A stretch of DNA of 30,840 nucleotides from a virus. Location: IMG/VR virus record IMGVR_UViG_3300045996_001123, positions 1-30,840 of that record. One strand, given 5' to 3'. Under the pieces are notes generated by a model that was not told the DNA's origin, did not search any database, and saw only the letters and a program-made list of their open reading frames with translations. Shown in pieces: positions 7,879-13,650 of this stretch (position 1 is the first letter of the stretch; the number at the start of each line of letters is the position of its first letter). Position numbers and translations under genes: made by a program.

Positions 7879-8408
7879 TGTCGCTCGTCGTTGTGATTGC
7901 GACTGGTCAGTCACTGACTCTCCAGCAGGTCGATCGCGTCTATGAGTTTCACGCGGCTGGCAAGTGCAAGGTGATCGCGGTGTCGAACGCATACCAGCTT
8001 GCGCCGTGGGCGGATGCGCTGGTGAGTAACGACAGGGCTTGGTGGAATAATCACCCTGATGCGATGAAGTTCTCAGGTCGTCGGTTTTGTGGAACCCAGC
8101 AGACTGGGATGGAACTGATCCCATCGAACGGGAGGTTCCGATCGGGTTCGAATAGCGGCCTGCAAGCAATGCGGGTAGCCAAAGAGACTTTCGGCGCAAC
8201 GCATATCGTATTACTTGGCGTAGACATGCACGGGACGCACTACTTCGGTCCGCATCCCGAGCCGTTGAGAAACACCACGGAGAAGCGGTTCCAGGCGCAT
8301 ATCGCACAGTTCAGGAACTGGCGCGGATGCGAGGTCACCAATTGCTCGCCGTGCAGCGCGCTCAAGCAGTTTCCGATGAAGGAGTTGGATGAAGTTCTTT
8401 GTCCTTGA
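7878..8408 (+). CDS. DUF115/MAF-like putative glycan-transfer protein, copy 1
   Basis: A 176-residue protein resembling the nucleotide-sugar-binding core of DUF115 / motility accessory factor and GT42-type proteins. ATGQSL (residues 8-13) matches the G-x-G-P-S-L loop. WADALVSND (44-52) matches the 'pDy...D' motif. GSNSGLQAMRVA (90-101) and GATHIVLLGVDMHG (106-119) match the LG..I.L.G.D motif. It is shorter than cellular members, so it may be only a catalytic core. A paralogue lies at 11312-11836, with about half the residues identical by eye. It shares one base with the head-closure gene upstream and 20 bases with the ATP-grasp gene downstream. Related phage proteins are sometimes labelled 'morphogenetic'. 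Substrate and acceptor are unknown. Confidence 0.6.
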   Translation: MSLVVVIATGQSLTLQQVDRVYEFHAAGKCKVIAVSNAYQLAPWADALVSNDRAWWNNHPDAMKFSGRRFCGTQQTGMELIPSNGRFRSGSNSGLQAMRVAKETFGATHIVLLGVDMHGTHYFGPHPEPLRNTTEKRFQAHIAQFRNWRGCEVTNCSPCSALKQFPMKELDEVLCP

Positions 8409-9282
8409 CGAACGCCACGTTTGGTTCGGGTCGATCATCAAGGCAGCAAAAGCCCGCGGCTACTCGGCAAAGCGAATCTTCCGTGGCGATGAAGTCGATG
8501 CAGAGGGTGCTGGCTTCATCCGGCCCCATGCCGATCCCGTCGAGCTGAAGAAAAACCAGCGCGACTACGACTTGATGGCTGCTCGCCTGACCCTGATTCA
8601 GGACGAGACGCAGGTCAGGCTGTACGAGAACAAGAGCGCGCAGTTCGAGCGGTGGTCCGAATGGATGCCGCCGACTTGGCGATTCGCGGATCGCGACGCG
8701 GCGCTCGCGTTCTGCGAGTCGTCGGCTCCATATCCGCTGGTGTCCAAGGCGGATGTCGGAGCGAGCTCGGTGAATGTCCGCATCCTTCGGGACCGATACC
8801 AAGCGATTGCTCACGTGGCATCACTATTTGGCGCTGGTGTTGAGGTCAATCACTGCTCTGGCAAAGCGCGATCGATGCAGAAAGGGTACGCACTGCTGCA
8901 AAAGTTCATTCCCCACACGGTGACGTGGCGCGTGAACGCTGTTGGAACGAAGCGAGCGGCCTTCCGACGGTATTGCTACCCGGACCGCTCCGTCGCCCAG
9001 ACCGGCAATGTCGAGCCGGTGACGATTTTGACGCCGCAGGTCGAGTCGCTACTGGACTTTTCCAACAAGTTTCTTGAGATCGCCGACACGAAATGGTGTG
9101 CGATCGATGTTCTGCAGGACGGTGATTCGTGGCGTTTGCTTGAAACATCGCTCGCGTGGCCCTGGCCGTCTCCCGGAAAATGTAACGAAGCACCGTTCTT
9201 CGGCACAAGCCGGCGCTGGATTGAGATGTTTGATCTGATGATGGACGAATTAGAGGCTGGAACGTGGCAGAAGAAGCACTAG
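8389..9282 (+). CDS. ATP-grasp-like ligase
   Basis: A 297-residue protein with the layout of an ATP-grasp enzyme (carboxylate-amine/thiol ligases). The N-terminal pre-ATP-grasp region starts KFFVLDERHVWFGSIIKAAKARG. The ATP-binding Lys lies in YPLVSKADVGASS (K120, with a flexible glycine/serine loop). There is a hinge strand, YALLQKFIPH. The metal-binding end is WCAIDVLQDGDSWRLLETS, with D240 and E252 as candidate ligands. It overlaps both neighbours, so it is coupled to the accessory block. Substrate is not predictable: amino-acid or peptide ligation to a sugar, lipid or protein are all possible. Family call moderate to good, specific function unknown. Confidence 0.7.
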   Translation: MKFFVLDERHVWFGSIIKAAKARGYSAKRIFRGDEVDAEGAGFIRPHADPVELKKNQRDYDLMAARLTLIQDETQVRLYENKSAQFERWSEWMPPTWRFADRDAALAFCESSAPYPLVSKADVGASSVNVRILRDRYQAIAHVASLFGAGVEVNHCSGKARSMQKGYALLQKFIPHTVTWRVNAVGTKRAAFRRYCYPDRSVAQTGNVEPVTILTPQVESLLDFSNKFLEIADTKWCAIDVLQDGDSWRLLETSLAWPWPSPGKCNEAPFFGTSRRWIEMFDLMMDELEAGTWQKKH

Positions 9283-9584
9283 CAGTCGCGAATCAAATTG
9301 CATCACGTCGCCCGCTGTGGAGTCGGTTCCTCGCGCGCGTGTTTGTTTTGTACATCGTGATCAACATGGGGCTCTGTGCCGTTGTGTTTCTTCCGTGGGC
9401 ACTGCCTCGCGAAACGATTTCAGGGCTGCTGGGCCGCTGGATTTCGACGGAGCGTGGATGGAAGCGAATTGCCGGCCTCCTGATGGGCGCGCTGGCAGAC
9501 CGGATTTACTTCTGGGAGCCGAATCACTGCGTCGAAGTCTATCGATGCGAGCACCGTGCGCGCGAAGTTCTCTATCCGTGCTGA
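9264..9584 (+). CDS. Small membrane protein of the accessory block
   Basis: A 106-residue protein starting with GTG at 9264, within the end of the ATP-grasp gene (19-base overlap). One strong hydrophobic segment spans about residues 25-47 (FLARVFVLYIVINMGLCAVVFLPWAL). A second, weaker one is at about 66-80. Cys residues near the C-terminus (EVYRCEHRAREVLYPC) form no known motif. I do not recognise the family. Its position between a ligase and a phosphodiesterase suggests a membrane anchor or partner for them (inference). Confidence 0.6.
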   Translation: MAEEALAVANQIASRRPLWSRFLARVFVLYIVINMGLCAVVFLPWALPRETISGLLGRWISTERGWKRIAGLLMGALADRIYFWEPNHCVEVYRCEHRAREVLYPC

Positions 9585-10225
9585 GAGATCGGATCGTCGC
9601 TCACCGCGGCAATGCCATGGAGCATCGAGAGAACTCAGTCGCCGCCATCCGCTCAGCTGTTGATCTCGGCGCTCGGTTCGTCGAATTCGACGTGCAGATG
9701 TCGAGCGATATGGTTCCGGTGCTGATGCACGACGCTTGTTTGCTGCGGATGTACGGCAAGGACCGTGATTCGTTCGATACAAGCGCACAAGGACTGAAGG
9801 CGCTGGGTGTCGAGACCTTGTCGGAAGTCATTCCGGCCTTGGGTGAGGCGACGGCGTTCGTCGAGATCAAGCGGGACGGCGTGGCCAAGTTCGGCGCGCG
9901 CACCGTCGTGGACCGGATTTGCGAAATCTGTCCGCCTGATCAGTGCGTGATTATCTCATTCGATCAGGACGCGGCGTTGCTTGCTCGAGCGAAAGGCTTC
10001 CGGATCGGCTTCGTCCTGCCGGATCTCGGCCCAGCGAGCCGAGCGCACTGTGATGTGCACAAACCTGAGTACGTGTTCATAGACCAGAGGCACGTCACGG
10101 GCCCCGTGTGGCCCGGATTCCTCTGGGTCTCATACGAAGTCGCCGACAAGGCCATGGCGGCTCGCCTGATGGGTTACGGAGTGCATCTGCTGGAAACGAT
10201 GCGCGTCCGGCAGTTGATGCAATGA
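9578..10225 (+). CDS. Glycerophosphodiester phosphodiesterase-like protein
   Basis: A 215-residue GDPD-family TIM barrel, which hydrolyses glycerophosphodiesters to glycerol-3-phosphate and an alcohol. The catalytic HRGN is at residues 9-12, followed by EHRENS. The metal ligands E37 and D39 sit in RFVEFDVQMS, the second histidine in VLMHDA (H51), and the EIK motif in AFVEIKRDG (about 96-98). Downstream barrel strands are present (CVIISFDQDAALLARAKG, RIGFVLPDL). GTG 9578 is chosen because it overlaps the previous stop and places HRGN close to the start as in relatives. The frame stays open back to 9317 but that extension is a shadow. No signal peptide is seen, so it would act in the cytoplasm. 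Confidence 0.85.
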   Translation: MLRDRIVAHRGNAMEHRENSVAAIRSAVDLGARFVEFDVQMSSDMVPVLMHDACLLRMYGKDRDSFDTSAQGLKALGVETLSEVIPALGEATAFVEIKRDGVAKFGARTVVDRICEICPPDQCVIISFDQDAALLARAKGFRIGFVLPDLGPASRAHCDVHKPEYVFIDQRHVTGPVWPGFLWVSYEVADKAMAARLMGYGVHLLETMRVRQLMQ

Positions 10226-10941
10226 TCGCAATTATTTGCTTCAAGTGGTCGAAGCCGGGCTACCGCAGCACATTCTTACCGGTCCATGCCAACACATTGC
10301 GGCGCATGGTGGCTCGCCACTATCCGCATCCGTTCCGCTTCATCTGCGTAACGGACGATGCGACCGGGCTGGATCCCGAGGTAGAGCACATTCCGCTGTG
10401 GGACGACTATGCAGCGATCCCGAATCCTTCGTGGCCGACCGGTCCGAGCTGTTACCGGCGGTTGAAGGTGCATTCGGACTGGTTCGCGCAGTTGATCGGG
10501 CTCGGCACACGAATGGTGTTGATCGACCTTGACGTTGTGATTACCGATGATCTGACGCCGATCTTCCATCGCGAAGAACCATTTTTGATGTGGGAGACCG
10601 GAAATCCAATGATCACGCACTGTGCATCAATGGTGATGGCGACTGCGGGCGCGCATCCCGAGATTTGGGACACCTTCGATCCGGTGAAGTCGCCGCGGCT
10701 CGCGACCCAAGACGGCCGCATGAAGGGCAGCGATCAATCGTGGCTGTACTACGTGATGCGTAAGAAGCTCGCCGGTTGGGGCCCGAAACATGGTGTCTAT
10801 TCGTATCGCGATCACTGCGTCAAGCAGTACCAGAGCAAGCTGCCAAAAGGCGCACGCATCGTGATGTTTCACGGCAAGCCTGATCCTTGGTGTTATTCGG
10901 CGCTCCAGGCGTCTCCCTGGATTCACGATCACTACTACTAG
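10222..10941 (+). CDS. GT-A type glycosyltransferase
   Basis: A 239-residue glycosyltransferase of the GT-A fold, GT8-like. The N-terminus (MIAIICFKWSKPGYRSTFL) and FICVTDD form the nucleotide-sugar binding strands. MVLIDLDVVITDDL holds the DxD metal/nucleotide motif (D102, D104). Later, MKGSDQSWLYY is the usual acceptor-side 'DQ' motif, and IVMFHGKPDPW the C-terminal His-containing motif of this group. The ATG overlaps the GDPD stop (ATGA). Donor sugar and acceptor are unknown. Being in the late operon, it most likely acts late in infection, on virion proteins, on phage DNA or on host surface glycans (inference). Confidence 0.82.
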   Translation: MIAIICFKWSKPGYRSTFLPVHANTLRRMVARHYPHPFRFICVTDDATGLDPEVEHIPLWDDYAAIPNPSWPTGPSCYRRLKVHSDWFAQLIGLGTRMVLIDLDVVITDDLTPIFHREEPFLMWETGNPMITHCASMVMATAGAHPEIWDTFDPVKSPRLATQDGRMKGSDQSWLYYVMRKKLAGWGPKHGVYSYRDHCVKQYQSKLPKGARIVMFHGKPDPWCYSALQASPWIHDHYY

Positions 10942-10943
10942 CA

Positions 10944-11312
10944 ATGACGCCAACAGTGTTCGCCTATGTCTCTGCATCTGCTCTGTGCAGGGCGCAGCTG
11001 GGCACTCCACCGAACATGCGTTTCTATGCGTTCGGCGAGTCGCCACAGGGCGTGGCTTTGCCGTATGCAGTTTGGCAAATGATCACGGGCACGCCCGCCA
11101 ACTACCTCGGGCAGTTGCCTGATATGGACGGGTCGAGAGTCCAGATTGATGTCTATGCAGCGACGCAGGCGGTGGCGACCGCTGCAGCTGTTGCAATTCG
11201 GAACGCCATCGAACCTTCTGCGCATCTCGTGAACTTTGCCGATCGCGGTCGAGATGCGACGACCCGAAACTACGGGTACATGTTGGACTTCGACTTCTTC
11301 ACGTCTCGTTAA
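10944..11312 (+). CDS. Tail completion protein (DUF3168-like)
   Basis: A 122-residue protein of the DUF3168 / gp17-like tail-completion family, which caps the head-proximal end of the tail tube. The telltale pattern is an N-terminal helix (TPTVFAYVSASALCRAQLG), RFYAFGESPQGVALPYAVWQMI, then SRVQIDVYAATQAVATAAAVAIRNAIE, a beta hairpin and the ending MLDFDFFTS. ATG 10944 lies 2 bases after the glycosyltransferase stop. It is separated from the head-closure gene by five accessory genes, which is unusual. Confidence 0.85.
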   Translation: MTPTVFAYVSASALCRAQLGTPPNMRFYAFGESPQGVALPYAVWQMITGTPANYLGQLPDMDGSRVQIDVYAATQAVATAAAVAIRNAIEPSAHLVNFADRGRDATTRNYGYMLDFDFFTSR

Positions 11313-11836
11313 TGACAACTTGGGTCGTCCTTGCTACGGGCCAGAGCTTATCGCCTGAGCAGATCGATCGCGTAAGGCAGGCGCACGAGCAGCAGCGTTG
11401 CAAGGCGGTCGCGGTATCGAACGCCTACCAGCTCACACCTTGGGCCGACGTGATGGTGAGCAACGACATCAAGTGGTGGAGACAACATCCGCAAGCTTTG
11501 CAGTTTGCAGGGCGCAAGTTCTGCGGCGGCGAGCACAAGGGGACGGAGAGGCTCAAACCGGAGTCGATGTTCCCGGCCGGATCAAATAGCGGCCTGCAGG
11601 GAATGCGCGTTGCACTGATGCTCGGTGCTACAAAAATCGTCCTGCTGGGTATGGACATGCACGGCACTCATTACTTCGGGAAGCATCCATCGGCACTGAA
11701 GAACTCAACGCCCGCCGACTTCCATCGGATGCTGCGGCAGTTTCAGCGTTGGAAGTCGGATGTGGAAGTCATCAATTGTTCGCCCGGGAGCGCACTCACT
11801 TGTTTCAAGACGGCAAGCCTCGCGGACGTGCTGTGA
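11312..11836 (+). CDS. DUF115/MAF-like putative glycan-transfer protein, copy 2
   Basis: A 174-residue paralogue of the 7878-8408 product. It keeps ATGQSL (8-13), VSNAYQLTPWAD with VSND (about 35-52), the GSNSGLQGMRVA motif (90-101) and GATKIVLLGMDMHGTHYFG (105-123). The most divergent stretches are residues 20-32, 70-88 and the C-terminus, so this is an old duplication, not a recent one. Like copy 1, it follows a structural gene with a TAATG one-base overlap. Two retained copies imply separate roles or acceptors. Function is inferred from family resemblance only. Confidence 0.6.
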   Translation: MTTWVVLATGQSLSPEQIDRVRQAHEQQRCKAVAVSNAYQLTPWADVMVSNDIKWWRQHPQALQFAGRKFCGGEHKGTERLKPESMFPAGSNSGLQGMRVALMLGATKIVLLGMDMHGTHYFGKHPSALKNSTPADFHRMLRQFQRWKSDVEVINCSPGSALTCFKTASLADVL

Positions 11837-11937
11837 CGGCGTGCAAGCCATGCGCGGCCGCGCGCAGGATCCTGCCACGAAAACTGCGTGAGCGTTTGGA
11901 ACAGGTAGAAAAGCGATGGCGGAAGTCGAAGGCTTAG
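11833..11937 (+). CDS. 34-residue CxxC micro-protein
   Basis: A tiny frame starting GTG 11833 on the previous stop (GTGA) and ending inside the start of the gp10-like gene. The product begins MTACKPCAAARRILPRKL, with one CxxC pair, then a charged helix (RERLEQVEKRWRKSKA). The double overlap and phage-like composition favour a real gene, but its size leaves doubt. Half a zinc ribbon (dimerising) or a disulfide pair are both possible. Confidence 0.45.
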   Translation: MTACKPCAAARRILPRKLRERLEQVEKRWRKSKA

Positions 11938-12392
11938 GCGAGCTCCTGAAGACGCTTCAGGCGCTTCCAAAGGAGATCGTAAGCGTCAAGGGTGGGCCAG
12001 TCCGCGTCGGGCTTCGAAAGGCTGGGCAAGTGTTCCAGCGTGCCGCGCAAGCGAACATTGATCGCATAGTCGCGGAACCTAACAAGGACGCTAGGCCAAG
12101 CGTCTCTACCGGCACACTCAGGAAAGCCGTGATCGTCAGCCGCGACCCGAACCCACAGAGATCAGGTGCAAACGAGCGCGTGCTGGTCCGGCTTCGGCGG
12201 AAGGATCGTGCGCCGAATGGCGCCTCCGTGCATGCCTACGGAGGCATGCTTGAGTTCGGCAATGAGCAAGTGCGAGCGAAGCCCTGGCTTCGTCCGGTGG
12301 TGCCCGAGAGGTCATCCGAGGCACTGAGTGTGTTTATCACCGAATCGAGAAAGGCGATCGACCGCGCTGTGAAGAAGGCGCGTCGCCGGTAA
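11916..12392 (+). CDS. HK97 gp10-like head-tail / tail component
   Basis: A 158-residue protein of the HK97 gp10 family (tail terminator or neck-associated). Signature features are the N-terminal EGLGELLKTLQALPKEIV, then LRKAGQVFQRAAQANIDRIV, a central STGTLRKAVIVSR, the HAYGGMLEFGNEQVRAKPWLRPVV block (the family's most conserved segment) and the basic C-terminus KAIDRAVKKARRR. It overlaps the CxxC micro-ORF. The two terminators just downstream close this part of the operon. Confidence 0.88.
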   Translation: MAEVEGLGELLKTLQALPKEIVSVKGGPVRVGLRKAGQVFQRAAQANIDRIVAEPNKDARPSVSTGTLRKAVIVSRDPNPQRSGANERVLVRLRRKDRAPNGASVHAYGGMLEFGNEQVRAKPWLRPVVPERSSEALSVFITESRKAIDRAVKKARRR

Positions 12393-12414
12393 ATGTTTTG
12401 TAAGTAGCGTCGAG

Positions 12415-12463
12415 AAGCCCGCTTCGTGCGGGCTTTTTTGTGCCCGCCACGTGCGGGTTTTTT
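12415..12463 (+). terminator. Tandem intrinsic terminators before the tail tube gene
   Basis: First hairpin: AAGCCCGC (12415-12422) with GCGGGCTT (12428-12435), a 5-base loop and a six-T run from 12434. Second: CCCGC (12443-12447) with GCGGG (12453-12457), followed by six Ts at 12458-12463. Both read well on the + strand. They probably tune readthrough into the tail genes, or processing may leave the tail-tube mRNA protected. Confidence 0.85.
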
Positions 12464-12482
12464 CATTTTGGGAGACTGAAAC

Positions 12483-12965
12483 GTGGCGAAGAAAACACAG
12501 GGCACGATGCTGTACGTCATCGTGCCTGCCGATGAGTCCAACGTCGCACAGTTGCTGCGAGTGGGTTGCGTTACGAATCTCACGGGAGTGAGCGCGACGC
12601 GCGATCAGATCGAAACGACGTGCTTGGAATCCCTCGCGCGTACTTACGAGGCCGGCATGCCGACGCCTGGTACCGCGACATTCACGGTGAACTTCGATCC
12701 GGAGGATACGACGCATCTGGCGGTGCATGCCTTGTTCCGCTCCGGCGACAAGGTGGATTGGGCGATTGGCTGGTCCGATGGCACGACTGCTCCGACCCTC
12801 GCGTCCGAAGACGAGTTCGACCTGCCCGACACGCGCACGTGGATCCTCTTCAACGGATTCGTCAACGACGTTCCATTCGACTTCGCGCTCAACACGGTCG
12901 TGACGTCGAACATCGGCATTCAGCTGTCGGACTTCCCTGAAATCTTCCCGCGGACGGCGAGCTGA
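12483..12965 (+). CDS. Major tail (tube) protein
   Basis: A 160-residue tail tube protein of the lambda gpV-like type. The start AKKTQGTMLYVIVPADES, then CVTNLTGVSATRDQIETTCLES, is characteristic: the 'TRDQIETTCL' motif recurs in siphovirus tail tube proteins. A beta-rich remainder includes TATFTVNFDPEDTTH and WILFNGFVNDVPFDFALNTVV. Start GTG 12483 has GGAGA about 8 bases upstream. It directly follows the tandem terminators and precedes the chaperone genes, the standard order. Confidence 0.9.
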   Translation: MAKKTQGTMLYVIVPADESNVAQLLRVGCVTNLTGVSATRDQIETTCLESLARTYEAGMPTPGTATFTVNFDPEDTTHLAVHALFRSGDKVDWAIGWSDGTTAPTLASEDEFDLPDTRTWILFNGFVNDVPFDFALNTVVTSNIGIQLSDFPEIFPRTAS

Positions 12966-12967
12966 TT

Positions 12968-13342
12968 ATGGATTTCGACACTGAACGTCATGCCGTCACG
13001 GTTTCGCACAACGGCAAGGAAGTCACGTACTACGTCCGGGAGCTTGGCTACTACGAGTTCCAGGAACTCAACCAGGACGCGGCGAGAGTATATCCGGAAA
13101 AGTCAGATACCAATCGTCGCGGCCTGAAGGTAATGCACGAAACTGCCGTTGCTTCCATCGAAGACAAGGACGGAAATCCTGCGTTCACGCTTTCGACTTG
13201 GAAAAGGCTGCCCAAAGAGCCAGCAAAGATTCTGACAAACGCTGCAATGAAGGCACAGGGCATCGACCTTCAGAAGGCTGCGGAAGAGGCAGAGGACGAG
13301 CCAGCTGAAAACTCGCAGGGAGACAGCGCGGGAAACGCGTAA
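12968..13342 (+). CDS. Tail assembly chaperone, short form (gpG-like)
   Basis: A 124-residue tail-assembly chaperone made by normal termination. It is beta-rich at the start (HAVTVSHNGKEVTYYVREL) and helical and acidic at the end (LQKAAEEAEDEPAENS). Chaperones of this type bind the tape measure protein during tail assembly and are absent from the virion. The ratio of this form to the frameshifted form (see 12968-13650) is what the slippery site controls. The TAA stop lies two codons after the slippery heptamer. Confidence 0.85.
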   Translation: MDFDTERHAVTVSHNGKEVTYYVRELGYYEFQELNQDAARVYPEKSDTNRRGLKVMHETAVASIEDKDGNPAFTLSTWKRLPKEPAKILTNAAMKAQGIDLQKAAEEAEDEPAENSQGDSAGNA

Positions 13343-13650
13343 CGGTTGTCGATCTGTGGCACGAGATCGCGTGCGCGATTGGGCGACCGGTACGCGAATG
13401 CAAGCGGACGATGACCCACAGGGAGTGGATTGAATGGATCGAATATTTCAACCGCAATGGAAGACTTGATCCCATACGTATGTACGACAGAGGTTCGGCG
13501 CAATTGTGTTCCATCGTAGCTAACGCATTGGGGGGCAGCGGCACCGTGGAAGACTTCCTGCCGTACAAGCCGCAGCGAGAAAACCCGCTAGCAAGCCTGG
13601 ATGACGTCGTCAAAGCCTTTGGCATGGTGAAAAATGGCCGGTCTCGGTAG
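12968..13650 (+). CDS. Tail assembly chaperone, -1 frameshift product (gpGT-like)
   Basis: A predicted fusion of about 227 residues. The upstream frame is read to AAC at 13334-13336, then shifts -1 and continues from CGC at 13336 to TAG at 13648. The added 104 residues begin RVTVVDLWHEIACAIGRP. They contain RTMTHREWIEWIEYFNRNGRLDP, which matches the tail-assembly protein T pattern (short helix, 'MTxREWxEWxxYF'). The downstream frame is closed by TGA at 13306-13308 and has no convincing independent start before the ATG at 13411, so it must be reached by frameshift. It overlaps the tape measure start at 13634. Confidence 0.82.
13330..13336 (+). promoter_or_regulatory. -1 ribosomal frameshift site GGGAAAC
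   Basis: G GGA AAC (13330-13336) sits exactly in frame with the chaperone short form and fits X XXY YYZ. A one-base slip gives GGG AAA and enters the downstream frame. Lambda uses the near-identical GGGAAAG. It lies two codons before the stop. No strong 3' pseudoknot is obvious to the eye. Confidence 0.85.

Noticed and set aside
9317-9577. An N-terminal extension of the GDPD gene
   Set aside because: The frame is open, but the extension overlaps the small membrane protein gene, is Arg/Pro-rich shadow-like sequence, and GDPD proteins normally begin just before the HRGN motif.
10108-10221. An N-terminal extension of the glycosyltransferase
   Set aside because: It overlaps the GDPD end in another frame. 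ATG 10222 has an ATGA coupling and begins with the usual first strand of the fold.
13411-13650. An independent gene starting at ATG 13411
   Set aside because: The frame encodes conserved sequence upstream of this ATG (LWHEIACAIGRP) and is joined by a canonical slippery site, so it is the T part of a frameshift product.
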